Shown: positions 52,829 through 62,838, counted from the first letter of the stretch. The stretch is 64,000 nt of DNA from DATKSG01 sp035531775 (GCA_035531775.1 DATKSG010000084.1:12750-76749); one strand, 5' to 3'. The notes: generated by a model from the letters alone, not told the origin. Made by a program: numbers and translations.

Positions 52829-53314
52829 TCAGTCGTAGTAGCCGGAGTGGATGTAGATGCAGGGGATTCCCTCGGTGTGGAACATGTCGCGATTGCGCGG
52901 GTCGTCCTCGAAGGCGAGGCGGAGGTCTAGCCCCATCGACCGCAAGTCGGCCACGGCGGCGCGCTTGAAGCGCGCCACCTGGGCGTAGTCCCCGCGGTTG
53001 CGCATGACGAGGAGGTCCCAGCGCAGGCGATGATGGGCCAACCACGACAGCGTCTGCGGCTGTACTCGAAGCGGCCGACCGGTGAGCAGCACGATGCGCA
53101 GGTGCGGGTCGAGTAACTCGAGCAGTCGCGCCACCTCGTTGACCAGTGGATCCTCCCCGCAGGCGTCGAAGAAGGCGTCCCAGTCCCGGCGCCCCCACTC
53201 CAGAAAGTGCTGGCGCGTGGCGGCGTCGGACAGCACGCCATCGATGTCGAAGATGACGGCCGGCCCCGGCTCGACCATCCCTGAGCGCAAGCACCAGTTA
53301 GACGGGGTCTCCAC
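52829..53314 (-). CDS. HAD-superfamily phosphatase-like protein
   Basis: The product is 161 residues from GTG 53314, or 149 from ATG 53278. The HAD nucleophile motif is AVIFDIDGVLSDAATRQHFL, with both Asp present. IVLLTGRPLRVQ is motif II, a Lys-bearing helix lies near residue 105-115, and LAFEDDPRNRDMF gives the final acid pair. It is short and lacks a cap domain of note, like the phosphatase domain of polynucleotide kinase or acid phosphatase-type proteins. The substrate is unknown. It ends 44 bp from the Lnt stop and starts 9 bp after the acs stop, so it is probably co-transcribed with acs. Confidence 0.8.
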   Translation of the reverse strand: METPSNWCLRSGMVEPGPAVIFDIDGVLSDAATRQHFLEWGRRDWDAFFDACGEDPLVNEVARLLELLDPHLRIVLLTGRPLRVQPQTLSWLAHHRLRWDLLVMRNRGDYAQVARFKRAAVADLRSMGLDLRLAFEDDPRNRDMFHTEGIPCIYIHSGYYD

Positions 53315-53323
53315 CGCCGCCGT

Positions 53324-55279
53324 TCAGTCCTCGCCGGCTGAGGCGCTCGACAGGCGCCGGATCTCCTCGACCACGGCCGGGTCGGCCAGGGTGGTGGTGT
53401 CGCCGAGGTCGCGGCCTTCGGCCACGTCGCGTAGCAACCGTCGCATGATCTTGCCCGACCGGGTCTTGGGCAGCTCGTCGGTGAAGACCACCGTCTTGGG
53501 GCGGGCAATGGCCCCGATGTGCTTGGCCACATGGGCGCGCAGCTCCTCGCCGCGCTCGTCAGAGGGCTGCTGGCCCGAGCGCAGCGTGACGAAAGCGATG
53601 ATGGCCTGGCCGGTGGTGTCGTCCTTGGCCCCCACCACCGCCGCCTCGGCCACTGTCGGGTGGGTGACGAGCGACGACTCGACCTCGGTGGTCGAGATGC
53701 GATGTCCCGACACGTTCATCACGTCGTCGACCCGGCCGAGCAGCCAGAAGTAGCCGTCGTCGTCGATCTTGGCCCCGTCGCCGGCGAAGTAGCGGCCCGG
53801 GAACCGGCTCCAATACGTCTGGCGGTAGCGCTCTGGATCGCCGTAGATGCCGCGCAGCATCGACGGCCACGGCCGCGACAAGGTGAGGTAGCCGCCGCCG
53901 CGCTCCACCGGCTCGCCGTTGTCGTCGACCACCTCGGCCGCCAGCGCCGGCAGTGGGAATGTGGCCGAGCCCGGCTTGCACACGGTCTGACCGGGCAGCG
54001 GCGAGATCAAGATGGCGCCGGTCTCGGTCTGCCACCAGGTGTCCACCACCGGGCAGCGATCACCTCCGATGGTATTGCGGTACCACATCCAGGCCTCGGG
54101 GTTGATGGGCTCGCCCACCGATCCGAGCAGCCGCAGCGACGACAGGTCGTGGCGGCCGGGGAACTCGGCCCCCCACTTCATGAAGGTGCGGATGGCGGTG
54201 GGGGCGCAGTAGAGGATGGTCACGCCGTAGCGCTCGATGATGTCCCACCAGCGGTCTTTGTCGGGGAAGTCCGGTGTCCCCTCGTACATGACGCTGGTGG
54301 CGCCGTTGGCCAGGGGGCCGTAGACGATGTAGCTGTGGCCGGTCACCCAGCCGATGTCGGCCGCGCACCAATAGATGTCGGTGTCCGCGTGCAGGTCGAA
54401 GACGGCCCGGTGGGTGAAGGCCACCTGGGTCAGGTACCCACCGGTGCTGTGCATGATGCCCTTGGGCTTGGCCGTGGTGCCCGAGGTGTACAGGAGGTAC
54501 AGCAGGTCCTCCGATCCCATGTGCTCGGGCGGGCAGTGGGGATCGGCACCGGCCATGAGGTCGTCCCACCATCGGTCGCGGCCGTCGGCCATGGGGACCT
54601 CCCCGGCGGCTTCAGCCAGTCGTCGGGCCACCACCACGTGCTCGATGCTCGGCGCCCCGGCCACGGCCACATCGGCGCTGGCTTTCAGGGCCACGCCTTG
54701 GCCACGTCGCCACCCGCCGTCGGCGGTGACCAACACCTTGGCCGAGGCGTCGTTGATCCTGTCGCGCAGCGCATCGGGCGAGAAGCCGCCGAAGACCACC
54801 GAGTGGGCGGCGCCCACCCGGGCACAGGCCAGCATGGCCACGGGCAGCTCCGGGATCATCGGCATGTAGATGGCCACCACGTCGCCGCGGCGCACACCGA
54901 GGCCCTTCAAGACGTTGGCGAAGCGCTCGACGTCGGCTAGCAGGTCGCCGTAGGTGATGGTGCGGGTGTCGCCGGGCTCCCCCACCCAGTGGAAGGCCAC
55001 CCGCTCGCCGAGCCCGGCCGCCACGTGGCGATCGAGGCAGTTGTACGACACGTTGAGGGTGCCCCCCTCGAACCAGCGGGCGAAGGGGAGGTCCCACTCG
55101 AGAACGCTGTCCCACGGCGTGAACCAGTCGAGGGCCCGGGCCTGGCGCTCCCAGAAGCCCTCCCAGTCCTCGGCCGCCTCCTGGTAGATCGAAGGGTCGG
55201 GGAACAGCGCCTGCGACCGGAACTCGTCGGACGGCGCGAAGCGCCTTTCCTCCAGGTAGAAGTCGTCGATGGCGGACAT
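53324..55279 (-). CDS. acsA: Acetyl-CoA synthetase
   Basis: The 651-residue AMP-forming enzyme has full length. The adenylation motifs are [59 protein letters not shown], and [19 protein letters not shown] with its hinge. The [15 protein letters not shown] end bears the Lys that is acetylated to switch the enzyme off. It activates acetate to acetyl-CoA through acetyl-AMP. TAGGCT on the minus strand (55292-55287) is followed by seven bases and the ATG at 55279, so the mRNA is probably leaderless. Confidence 0.95.
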   Translation of the reverse strand: MSAIDDFYLEERRFAPSDEFRSQALFPDPSIYQEAAEDWEGFWERQARALDWFTPWDSVLEWDLPFARWFEGGTLNVSYNCLDRHVAAGLGERVAFHWVGEPGDTRTITYGDLLADVERFANVLKGLGVRRGDVVAIYMPMIPELPVAMLACARVGAAHSVVFGGFSPDALRDRINDASAKVLVTADGGWRRGQGVALKASADVAVAGAPSIEHVVVARRLAEAAGEVPMADGRDRWWDDLMAGADPHCPPEHMGSEDLLYLLYTSGTTAKPKGIMHSTGGYLTQVAFTHRAVFDLHADTDIYWCAADIGWVTGHSYIVYGPLANGATSVMYEGTPDFPDKDRWWDIIERYGVTILYCAPTAIRTFMKWGAEFPGRHDLSSLRLLGSVGEPINPEAWMWYRNTIGGDRCPVVDTWWQTETGAILISPLPGQTVCKPGSATFPLPALAAEVVDDNGEPVERGGGYLTLSRPWPSMLRGIYGDPERYRQTYWSRFPGRYFAGDGAKIDDDGYFWLLGRVDDVMNVSGHRISTTEVESSLVTHPTVAEAAVVGAKDDTTGQAIIAFVTLRSGQQPSDERGEELRAHVAKHIGAIARPKTVVFTDELPKTRSGKIMRRLLRDVAEGRDLGDTTTLADPAVVEEIRRLSSASAGED

Positions 55280-55286
55280 GACGGCG

Positions 55287-55292
55287 AGCCTA
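55287..55292 (-). promoter_or_regulatory. -10 hexamer (TAGGCT) for leaderless acsA
   Basis: On the minus strand TAGGCT is seven bases from the acsA ATG, with no ribosome site. The intergenic region to the divergent MprF-like gene is only 66 bp. Confidence 0.4.
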
Positions 55293-55345
55293 CCCAGCTG
55301 CTCTCGGGCCCGGCCCGTGAGTGGGGCCCGGTCCCGGCTGCCAAG

Positions 55346-58300
55346 ATGGCCCAGATGGCCGACGGTCCTGGCGCCTGCACCGTGGCGGTCGAGGTGGGAC
55401 GACGAGTGCTGGTGGTGGCCAACCTCGGGCTCGCCTCCGACGCCACCCCGGCCTCGACGTGGGCCTCGGCCGGCCTGGCCCGGGCCCTCTACACGTGGTC
55501 GGGCCCCGGCCTCGTGGTGGTGGCGGGCAATCTCTTCGACCTGACATCGGCGACAGACCCGGCCGGCGCGGCTCAGGCCGCCGTCGGCGCCCACAGTGCC
55601 CTGGGCCAGGCGCTGGCCGCCTTCACCGCCAGCAACGAACGGCGGGTGCTGTGCTTGGCGGGCGCCCTCGACCGGGCCCTGGCCGACGAGTCGGTGGCCG
55701 CAGTGGTAAAGAACCTTGGCGCCGAGGTGGTCGCCGCTGTCGAGCTGCGCCTCGAGACGGGGGCCGGGACCCGGGTGGTGAGGGTCGAGGCCGGCGACGC
55801 CCCGTCGGTGGACGTGGAGCTGCCGCCGACGGCGGCGCCCGCCCCCTCGGCGCTGTCCACGGCCGCTCGCGACCCTGAGGCGACTTGGCAGCACGGCATG
55901 GACCGACTGACCGACCCGGCCGGGGCCAACCGGTTCCTCACGTCGCGGCTGCTGTACCGGCGCTTCGCCCGCCTGGCCTGGTGGCTGCTCGTGCCCTTCG
56001 CCGTGGCCGTGGCCCTGCGCCTGCCCCAGTCAGCCACCTTTCTCGACCACCTGGTGCGGGGGCACGCCGGGCCGGCCAACGCCATCACCCGGGCCCGGGC
56101 CGTGGGCTGGGGCCCCCGCCTGGCGGTGGCTGCGGTGGTGTCGGCCGCCGAGGTGCTCGTCCTGGTGGCGGTACTCGGCGTGCTTAGCCGCCACGCCTGG
56201 CGAACTCTCGGCGGGGGGCGTCTGGCCGGGCCCTTCGACGAACAGGCATTGCCCGGAGCCACAGCCAACGACGGCGGCCGCGACCTGGCTCGGGCGCTGG
56301 CCGGGCAGGGATACGGCGGGTTGGTGACCGGCGCCAGCTTGCAGGCCGAGTTGAGCGACCTGGGCGGCGCCTTCTTCGCCTCGCCCGGGGCGGTGGGCGA
56401 AGTGGTGGAGGAGCACCCGGGACGCCTGGGGCTGCCGCCGGTGTTCCTGGAGCACCATCAGGCCTCGTGGGTCGAGCTCGAGACCGGCGCCGAGCTGCAC
56501 ACCAGGCTGCTACTGGCGCGCAACGACACCACGCCGGCCACCATGCTCGAACGGGTGGCCGCCCGCTACCGGCGGGTGCACGACGCCTACCCGGTGGTGG
56601 TGGCTTCCCATCCCCATGGCGGGTCGTGGCCGCCGGCGCCGGACCTGGGCAGCGTCCGGCGCCGCTCGCGGCGGGTGCGGCGGTGGGCGGCGCTGGCCAT
56701 CGCCTTGGCCGGTTTGGTGGACCTGCTCTCGGCGCTCACCCCGCCGCTTCGAGGCCGGCTGCACCTGGTTCTCCAGGTGCTGCCCTTGGCCGCCACCCAG
56801 GCGGCCGGAGCGGTGGTGGCCCTGGCCGGCATCGGCCTGCTGGCTCTGGCTCGCGGGGTGCGGCGCGGCCAGCACCGGGCCTGGGCCATCGCCGCCGTGC
56901 TGCTGGGGCTCACCTTGGTCCTCCACGTGGTGCGCGGCGGGGACATCGAGGAGTCGGGGTTGTCGGCCGTCGTCCTGGTGCTATTGGTGGCCTACCGGTC
57001 GGAGTTCCGCGCCCCGTCGGACCGACCGTCACTGCGCTCCGCTCTCTTCACTTTGGTGGCCGGGGGGCTCGGGATCACCGTGGTCTCCACCTCCGTGGTC
57101 GAGCTGGTCGAGCGCCTCGGGCGCCAGCCGCATCGGTTCCTCCCGCTGTGGCAGGCCGCCTACGCCGTGGTGGAACGCCTGGTCGGGGTGCGCACCGTCG
57201 CGCTCAGCGACCACCTCGACGACTTCTTGTTCCCCACCTTGCTGTCAATGGGCATCGTGATCGCCGTGCTGTCGGTTCTGCTGGCCACCAGGCCCGTGGT
57301 CGACCGCCGGCTCAGCTCGGGCCGGGCCGCTGAGCTGCGCGCCCGCGACGTGGTGCGCCGACACGGCCAGGGCACCCTCGACTACTTCGCCCTTCGCAGC
57401 GACAAGAAGTGGTTCTTCCACCGCGACAGCCTGGTGGCCTACGCCATCTACGGCGGGGTGTGCCTGGTGTCGCCGGACCCGGTGGGGCCACGGATCGAGC
57501 GCGAGCAGGTGTGGGGTGCCTTCCGGCGCTTCGCCGACGAACGCGGCTGGGTGGTAGCTGTGATGGGCGCCTCCGAGCAGTGGCTGCCGATGTACCGGGC
57601 CACCGGCATGCACGACATCTACATCGGGGACGAGGCGCTGGTGGAGCTCCAGCCCTTCTCGTTGAACGGCGGCCAGATGAAGGGGCTGCGCCAGGCCCAC
57701 AACCGCATCGCCAAGTACGGATACCGGGCATCGTTCCACGATCCGAGCCGGCTGGGGCGCGACATGGCCGAGAAACTCATCCCGCTCATGTCCCAGAGCC
57801 GCCGTGGAGAGTTCGAGCGTGGCTTCTCCATGATGCTGGGCCGCGTCTTCGACCCGCGTGACCATGGTCTCGTGCTGTGCGTGGTCACCGCTCCCGATGG
57901 AGCACCGGCCGCCATGTGCCAGTTCGTCCCCGCTTCGGGCATCGACGGCTACTCGCTCGACCTCATGCGGCGCGACCGGGGCGAGCACCCCAACGGGTTG
58001 ATCGACTTCGCCCTGGTGTCGTCGATCGAGCACTTCCGCCACATGGGGTGCCGCCGGCTCAGCCTGAACTTCGCCGCCATGCGCTCCATCCTCGAAGGCG
58101 AACGCGGCGACGGCCTGGCCGTGCGGGCCGAGCGCTGGGCGCTGCAGAAGATGTCGAGCTTCTTGCAGATCGAGTCGCTGTGGAAGTTCAACGCCAAGTA
58201 CCAGCCCGACTGGCTGCCGCGCTACATCGTCTACGACACCGCCGAGCACCTGGTGCCGGCGGTGCTCGCCATCATGCGGGCCGAGTCGCTGGCCGAAGTG

Positions 58301-58477
58301 CCGGTCATCGGCCGGGTGCTGGTGCACTCCAAGCGACGCGCGGCACGACGCGGCGACGACAGCATCGACACGAGCGCCGCCTCGCTCCTGCCCACCGACG
58401 CCCCTGAGGCCCACGACCTCGACCATCCTGCGCCGAACCCGGACCCGGACCCGGAGTCGGTCACCCCGACACCGTGA
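55346..58477 (+). CDS. Degenerate calcineurin-like phosphoesterase fused to MprF-like membrane/aminoacyl-transferase protein
   Basis: The 1043-residue product from ATG 55346. Residues 1-200 and 283-430 follow the layout of an actinobacterial calcineurin-like phosphoesterase, interrupted by two membrane helices (about 210-228 and 258-280). Every metal motif is changed: VANLGLASD for [12 protein letters not shown] for [13 protein letters not shown] for GNHD, and VTGASLQA for GHTH. Residues 447-648 form about six helices. Residues 655-980 are the DUF2156 catalytic domain of MprF/LysX-type proteins: [44 protein letters not shown]. It would move an amino acid from aminoacyl-tRNA to phosphatidylglycerol, with the first module possibly structural. 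Confidence 0.82.
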   Translation: MAQMADGPGACTVAVEVGRRVLVVANLGLASDATPASTWASAGLARALYTWSGPGLVVVAGNLFDLTSATDPAGAAQAAVGAHSALGQALAAFTASNERRVLCLAGALDRALADESVAAVVKNLGAEVVAAVELRLETGAGTRVVRVEAGDAPSVDVELPPTAAPAPSALSTAARDPEATWQHGMDRLTDPAGANRFLTSRLLYRRFARLAWWLLVPFAVAVALRLPQSATFLDHLVRGHAGPANAITRARAVGWGPRLAVAAVVSAAEVLVLVAVLGVLSRHAWRTLGGGRLAGPFDEQALPGATANDGGRDLARALAGQGYGGLVTGASLQAELSDLGGAFFASPGAVGEVVEEHPGRLGLPPVFLEHHQASWVELETGAELHTRLLLARNDTTPATMLERVAARYRRVHDAYPVVVASHPHGGSWPPAPDLGSVRRRSRRVRRWAALAIALAGLVDLLSALTPPLRGRLHLVLQVLPLAATQAAGAVVALAGIGLLALARGVRRGQHRAWAIAAVLLGLTLVLHVVRGGDIEESGLSAVVLVLLVAYRSEFRAPSDRPSLRSALFTLVAGGLGITVVSTSVVELVERLGRQPHRFLPLWQAAYAVVERLVGVRTVALSDHLDDFLFPTLLSMGIVIAVLSVLLATRPVVDRRLSSGRAAELRARDVVRRHGQGTLDYFALRSDKKWFFHRDSLVAYAIYGGVCLVSPDPVGPRIEREQVWGAFRRFADERGWVVAVMGASEQWLPMYRATGMHDIYIGDEALVELQPFSLNGGQMKGLRQAHNRIAKYGYRASFHDPSRLGRDMAEKLIPLMSQSRRGEFERGFSMMLGRVFDPRDHGLVLCVVTAPDGAPAAMCQFVPASGIDGYSLDLMRRDRGEHPNGLIDFALVSSIEHFRHMGCRRLSLNFAAMRSILEGERGDGLAVRAERWALQKMSSFLQIESLWKFNAKYQPDWLPRYIVYDTAEHLVPAVLAIMRAESLAEVPVIGRVLVHSKRRAARRGDDSIDTSAASLLPTDAPEAHDLDHPAPNPDPDPESVTPTP

Positions 58478-58983
58478 CCGTCCGGCGGGCCACGGCGGCC
58501 GACGTCGAGGCTATCGCCGCTGTACATGTGGCTTCGTGGAAAGAGGCCTACCCGGGCCTGGTCCCCCAGGAATACCTCGACGCCCTGCGGGCCGAAGACC
58601 GGGTGGCGCCCTGGCGAGCCACCTTGGAGACACAGCCCTGGCCGGTGGTGCTGGTGCTGGAGGAGGACGGCACCATGGTGGGCTTCGCCGCCGTCAGCCC
58701 CACCAGGGACGACGACCTCGACCACGACGCCGTGGGCGAGGTGCAGGCCATCTACCTGGACCCCTCCGCCTGGGGACGGCGACAGGGGGACGTCCTCATG
58801 AAGGCGGCCCTCGACGAGCTGCGCGCCGGCGGCTTCACCTCGGCATGCCTGTGGATGCTGGCCGTCAATGACCGGGCCCGGCGGTTCTACGAGCGACTGG
58901 GCTGGGCGCCCGACGGGGTCACCAAGCGCCACGACTGGGTGCATTTCGTGGCCACCGATGCCCGCTTCGTGCGAGCCCTCTGA
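58474..58983 (+). CDS. GNAT-family N-acetyltransferase
   Basis: This 169-residue protein overlaps the previous stop as GTGA. It shows VRRATAADVEAIAAVHVASW at the start, then GEVQAIYLDPSAWGRRQGDV, where the acetyl-CoA loop (QxxGxG/A) is slightly altered, and ACLWMLAVNDRARRFYERLG, typical of RimI/ElaA-like members. It would acetylate an amine on a small molecule or protein. Coupling to the MprF-like gene hints at the same membrane or stress function, but that is only position. Confidence 0.85.
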   Translation: MTVRRATAADVEAIAAVHVASWKEAYPGLVPQEYLDALRAEDRVAPWRATLETQPWPVVLVLEEDGTMVGFAAVSPTRDDDLDHDAVGEVQAIYLDPSAWGRRQGDVLMKAALDELRAGGFTSACLWMLAVNDRARRFYERLGWAPDGVTKRHDWVHFVATDARFVRAL

Positions 58984-58990
58984 AGCCGGA

Positions 58991-59029
58991 CCGGCGCCGG
59001 TGGCGGCGCCGGGGCGCCCCCGGGGCGCC
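58991..59029. terminator. Double hairpin between convergent genes
   Basis: Two perfect inverted repeats stand in a row: CCGGCGCC-GGTGGC-GGCGCCGG (58991-59012) and GGCGCCCC-C-GGGGCGCC (59013-59029). They lie between the GNAT gene stop at 58983 and the convergent lipoprotein stop at 59040. Being symmetrical, they could act in both directions. No U-tract. Confidence 0.6.
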
Positions 59030-59039
59030 TTGGGCTCCC

Positions 59040-60026
59040 TCAGGACAGGGCCAGGCTGAAGTCGTCGTTCTGGCCGGTGGACGACGTGAAGTGCAGGGCC
59101 AGCGAGGTAGGGGAGGCCTTGATACGGGGAAAGCGCAGCAACCCGGTGGGCTGCGGCGGGCCGGTGAAGTCGCTCACCCCGTTGGCGCCGGAGCCCCCGG
59201 CGGTGAGCGTGCAGTTCTGGAGTTGCACGCTGGCGTTGCCGCTGCGCAGGGCCATGGTGATCAAGGCGGTGGTGGTGGTGCCGTAGGAAAGGACGAAACC
59301 GACCTGGACGTAGAGCCCGTTCACCTCACCCGACGCCGACTCCGGCCACTCCTGGACCGACGCGTTGTCGTACTGGAGGTTCGTCACCCGCCACGCCCCG
59401 TTCTCGTCCACCACGGTCAAAGGGCCCGACAACGAGTAGCTGTAGGTGCCTGGCGCGCTCGAGCCCGACACGGTGGTGGTGAGGGTGACCGACCCGCTGA
59501 AGGTGACGGTGGAGGTGCCTGTCCCCGCGGACGGCGCCAGTGTCGACTGATTCGACGTCACCGTGGGGGTCCCCCCCTGTTCCTTGTCGATGACCAGGTA
59601 GTCGAGGATCACGCCGCCGAGGGCGAGGGCCTGCTTGTCGGCCACGGCCCCCATTTCGGCCCCGTTGTCGCCCACGATGGCCTGCACGTACTCCGACACC
59701 GCTTGGCTGGCGGTGCGAGCCGGCGGCGCCGTGGTGCCGGTGGTGGACTGGCCGGCGATTGTGGTGCCGCTCGTCGCCCCGCCTGGGTGGCTGGAGCCGG
59801 AGGAGCCGGCGGTGGTGGAGCCGGTGCCCCCGTGCGAGCCGTTGGCGCCTCCAGCCGCCGAGGCGCCGGCTGCCGACGTGGTGGTGACCCCGGATCGTGC
59901 CCCGTGGTGGGCGCCGGAACGGGCCGCCGGACCGCCGCAGGCCGCCAGGCCAACGGCCACGACCAGGGCGGCGGCGGCCCACCTCGAGGAGGCGGCCAGG
60001 TGACGCACAGGGCGCGGCGAGGGCAT
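59040..60026 (-). CDS. Lipoprotein of unknown function, 328 aa
   Basis: The signal ends in a VGLAAC lipobox at about residue 30, preceded by RHLAASSRWAAAALVVAVG. About 75 residues of Ser, Gly, Thr and Ala (AGGANGSHGGTGSTT and similar) form a flexible wall-spanning linker. The folded part (about 105-328) is beta-rich with VTFSGSVTLTTTVSGSS and VVDENGAWRVTNLQYDNASV, like a small secreted sandwich or NTF2-like domain; VSEYVQAIVGDN may be its first helix. No family is recognised. ATG with GGAAAG seven bases upstream. Confidence 0.78.
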   Translation of the reverse strand: MPSPRPVRHLAASSRWAAAALVVAVGLAACGGPAARSGAHHGARSGVTTTSAAGASAAGGANGSHGGTGSTTAGSSGSSHPGGATSGTTIAGQSTTGTTAPPARTASQAVSEYVQAIVGDNGAEMGAVADKQALALGGVILDYLVIDKEQGGTPTVTSNQSTLAPSAGTGTSTVTFSGSVTLTTTVSGSSAPGTYSYSLSGPLTVVDENGAWRVTNLQYDNASVQEWPESASGEVNGLYVQVGFVLSYGTTTTALITMALRSGNASVQLQNCTLTAGGSGANGVSDFTGPPQPTGLLRFPRIKASPTSLALHFTSSTGQNDDFSLALS

Positions 60027-60120
60027 GGGTCTTTCCGATCAGGAGGAGAGCAGACGCCGGGGGAACGGCGCAGCTGTCGGTACCTGGCGGCAAGCCTCCC
60101 AGGTCGGCGGGGGCACATGA

Positions 60121-60150
60121 GGAAGGGGGGCCCTTTCGGGCCCCCCTTCC
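60121..60150. terminator. Perfect 13-base-pair hairpin terminator
   Basis: GGAAGGGGGGCCC, loop TTTC, then GGGCCCCCCTTCC, all pairing without error. It sits 43 bases after the stop of the minus-strand secreted protein gene (60193) and 94 bases before the start of the lipoprotein gene (60026). It is the strongest terminator-like structure in the window, and would stop transcription from 60783. Confidence 0.75.
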
Positions 60151-60192
60151 CACATCATTTGCTACGGATCGGCGCCGTAGCTCCCCGGAGGA

Positions 60193-60783
60193 TCAGGGAA
60201 CCGCCGGAGCCGGGAAGGCGCACGCCCCGGTCTGCAGGTTGGCCGGGATGTTCTGGGCCCCCTGAGGGTTGGCCGTGTCGAAGATCGCGTTGTCCTCGTA
60301 CGGGTAGTTGGGGTTGGCCACGGTGCTTCCGGTGGTGCTGCCCGGGTTGTTGGCGTACCCGTTGGGGTCGTAGTTGCCTTGTGAGCAACCTACGATCTGC
60401 AGGTCACCTCCACCGGTGCCACCAGAACCGGCCAGGCCGATGTAGCCGGCCGCAGCACCGGGGTTGCCACCGTTGCCGTCGGCCACCAGGTAACCGGCGA
60501 AGCCACTGGCGCTGGCACCACCACCGGCGGTCACCGTGCCGGTGATGGGCAGGCTGGCGTTCTCGGCGCACACCTGGAACACGGTGTTACCGGCGGGGTC
60601 GGTGCCCTGGCCGGCGTAGATGCCGTTGCTGCCGGTGGAGACGAAGCACGGAGGGTTGGCACCCTGGTACTGCGACACCGGGCCGACCGAGCCAGGCGCG
60701 GGCTGAGCGAAAGCGGTGGACGCCATGGCGCCTCCACTGATGGTCGCAGCGACGACGCTGCTCATGATGAGCTTGCGCAACAT
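60193..60783 (-). CDS. Secreted glycine-rich protein of unknown function
   Basis: The 196-residue product from ATG 60783, with AAAGGAG ten bases upstream. A Sec signal peptide is clear: MLRKLIMSSVVAATISGGAM followed by an AFA-type cleavage site near residue 26. The mature part is acidic to neutral and Gly/Asn/Ala-rich, with four Cys (CFVSTG, QVCAEN, IVGCSQ, and GACAFP), so two disulfides are possible. Repeated GYxGLAG and NPGSTT-like motifs give a low-complexity look. No family is recognised. It has a long upstream region and its own terminator, so it is transcribed alone. Confidence 0.75.
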   Translation of the reverse strand: MLRKLIMSSVVAATISGGAMASTAFAQPAPGSVGPVSQYQGANPPCFVSTGSNGIYAGQGTDPAGNTVFQVCAENASLPITGTVTAGGGASASGFAGYLVADGNGGNPGAAAGYIGLAGSGGTGGGDLQIVGCSQGNYDPNGYANNPGSTTGSTVANPNYPYEDNAIFDTANPQGAQNIPANLQTGACAFPAPAVP

Positions 60784-61191
60784 GTGTATGGATCTCCTTT
60801 GTTGAGAACGCTGGTCTTCAAGGATCTGGCGTGCGAGCGCACGCGACTTGCCACCCACGATCACGATCGCTTCCGCCGGTCTCCCTCTCCTCTCCGCCCC
60901 CGAGGTCCTGCATCGGCCACGAGCGGCAACCGGTAGGGGAGCGGTGAGGGAGGAACCACCCCCACCACGTTTCCGCCCGGTCACACTCCCAGGGTTCCCC
61001 CGCCGGAGCCGTGCCACATGTAGGTGACCACGCCGCAAATGCCCATGTCAACCGGGCAGAGCGCCTTTTTCGCCACTAGCTCCGGAGTAGCTGAGTTGAC
61101 TCACCATGCGTGGTGAGCCACTCACTGGCGAGGTCCGGCGTTGTGAAACTAGCCGCACCAATCACCGCCGGCGGCGTTGTGGCGTTGCCGG
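60784..61191. other. 408-bp intergenic region between nuoN and the secreted-protein gene
   Basis: No coding frame with convincing composition is seen. On the minus strand a perfect TTGACA (61051-61046) could be the -35 of a promoter for the secreted-protein gene, but no good -10 stands 16-18 bases on. A hairpin at 61093-61123 and a smaller one around AGCTCCGGAGTAGCT (61078-61092) lie after nuoN. The remaining 60784-61020 bases form a long possible leader of the secreted-protein gene with a good ribosome site at its end. Confidence 0.5.
61093..61123 (-). terminator. Hairpin after the nuo genes
   Basis: On the plus strand CTCACCA-TGCG-TGGTGAG forms a perfect 7-base stem, extended by GAGT at the left and ACTC at the right with a bulge. 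It lies about 70 bases beyond the nuoN stop and is the best candidate end for the NADH dehydrogenase transcript. Confidence 0.45.
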
Positions 61192-62838
61192 TCAGGCGAA
61201 GAGGAGCGTGGCCTGGTGGGCGAAGTCGATTAGCGGCGCCGGCCAGAGCCCGAAGAGCACGGTGACCGCCACGCACAGTCCGATGGCCAGCGCCGTGGGC
61301 CGCGGCACGGCGACCGGCGCGCCATGGGCAGCCTCGGCGTCGATCACCATGAGCTCGCCCCGCTCCTCGCCGTGCAGCACCTCGGTGTAGGACGACGCCG
61401 ACGACCCCGCCACCTCGGCCGCCACACCGGGCTCTGGCGCACCGACGTTCTTGGCCCCAAGCGCAGAGGTGCCGGCGGCGCCGTCGCCCACGCCGTACAT
61501 GAGCAGCACAACCCGGAGGTAGAAGAAGGCGGCGATGGCGGCCGACACCATGGCCACCACGGCCAGCGCCGTGGAGCGGGCCCCCACCGAAGCGGAGACC
61601 ACTTCCAGCTTGGCCAGGAAGCCGGTGGTGAAGGGCACCCCGGCCTGGGCCACGAGCAGCAGGGCGAAGGCCCCAGCCAGCCACGGCGCCCGGCGACCGA
61701 GCCCCCGGTACTGCTCGAGGTCATGGCCCCGGTCGCCGCGACCGCCGACCACGGTGATGACGGCGAAGCTCCCCAACACCATGAAGGTGTAGGCGAAGAG
61801 GTAGTACAGCGAGCCCTGCACGCCACGTCCGGTGGCCGCCTGCAGGCCGAGCAGGACGAAGCCGGCGTGGTTGATCGACGAGTAGGCCAGCATGCGCTTC
61901 ACGTCCCGCTGGACCAGGGCCACCACGGCCCCGAGGACCAGGGTCACAGCCGCCAGCACCCAGATGGCCGGCTGCCAGTCGGCGCGCATGATGCCGAAGG
62001 AGGACACGAACACCCGCAGTAAGGCGGCGAATCCACCGGCCTTGGCCACTGCCGACATGAAGCCGGTCACCGGCGTGGGAGAGCCCTGGTAGACGTCGGG
62101 CGTCCACATGTGGAACGGCACCGCCGCCACCTTGAAGCCGAAGCCCACGAGCAGCAGCGCCATGCCGGCCAGGAGTAGTCCGTCGTGGAGCAATACGTTG
62201 CGGGCCAGGTAGTCGGCTATCTGCGGCAGGTTGGTCGTCCCGGTGGCGCCGTAGGTGAGGGCGATGCCGTAGACGAAGACGGCCGAGGAGAACCCGCCCA
62301 GCACGAAGTACTTGAGCCCGGCTTCGCCCGACTCGGGCCGCTTGGTGTTGAAGGCAGCCAGGACGTACAGGGCTATGGAGAGGATCTCGAGGCCGAGGAA
62401 CACCACGATCAGGTCGTTGGCCGAGCCCATGATCACCGCTCCCGCCGCCGAGACCAGCATCAGCACGTGGAACTCGGGCCCGCTCACCTCCTCCCGGCGC
62501 ACCCAGGTGTCGCCCACCAGTGCCGAGATGAACACGGCGCAGGACACGAGCACGGCCACCAGTGCGCTGAAACCGTCTTGGACCACGGCGCCGTCGATGG
62601 CCACATGGGGACCGTGATGTCGCACATCCACCCACTGCACGAGCGACACCGACAGGGCGGCCAAGGCCGTGAGCAGAGTGAGGGTGGTGGTGGCCGAGGC
62701 CGACAGCGTCCGGCGCGACAGCGCCGAGGCGGCCAAAATGGCCATGGCCCCACCGAGCAGGACCAGCACGGGAAGGATCGAGACGTAGGCGATCTTGGGT
62801 ATGAGCAGGTGGGCGACCGCCGCCAGCATGGTCATCAC
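61192..62838 (-). CDS. nuoN: NADH-quinone oxidoreductase subunit N
   Basis: This 548-residue antiporter-like membrane subunit starts at GTG 62838, overlapping the nuoM stop as GTGA. The FLGLEILSIALYVLAAF segment has the conserved Glu of helix 5. A helix-7 Lys lies in GFKVAAVPFHMWTPDVYQG, and DVKRMLAYSSINHAGFVLLG holds the typical SSI-H segment. About 14 helices are expected. It is slightly longer than the E. coli protein because of a hydrophilic C-terminal loop (GVGDGAAGTSALGAKN and on) before the last helix. It pumps protons in complex I. Confidence 0.95.
   Translation of the reverse strand: MMTMLAAVAHLLIPKIAYVSILPVLVLLGGAMAILAASALSRRTLSASATTTLTLLTALAALSVSLVQWVDVRHHGPHVAIDGAVVQDGFSALVAVLVSCAVFISALVGDTWVRREEVSGPEFHVLMLVSAAGAVIMGSANDLIVVFLGLEILSIALYVLAAFNTKRPESGEAGLKYFVLGGFSSAVFVYGIALTYGATGTTNLPQIADYLARNVLLHDGLLLAGMALLLVGFGFKVAAVPFHMWTPDVYQGSPTPVTGFMSAVAKAGGFAALLRVFVSSFGIMRADWQPAIWVLAAVTLVLGAVVALVQRDVKRMLAYSSINHAGFVLLGLQAATGRGVQGSLYYLFAYTFMVLGSFAVITVVGGRGDRGHDLEQYRGLGRRAPWLAGAFALLLVAQAGVPFTTGFLAKLEVVSASVGARSTALAVVAMVSAAIAAFFYLRVVLLMYGVGDGAAGTSALGAKNVGAPEPGVAAEVAGSSASSYTEVLHGEERGELMVIDAEAAHGAPVAVPRPTALAIGLCVAVTVLFGLWPAPLIDFAHQATLLFA

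Noticed and set aside
61076..61684. Minus-strand frame overlapping the end of nuoN
   Set aside because: Most of it lies within nuoN in another frame with Arg/Gly-rich composition; the part beyond nuoN is short and lacks a start.
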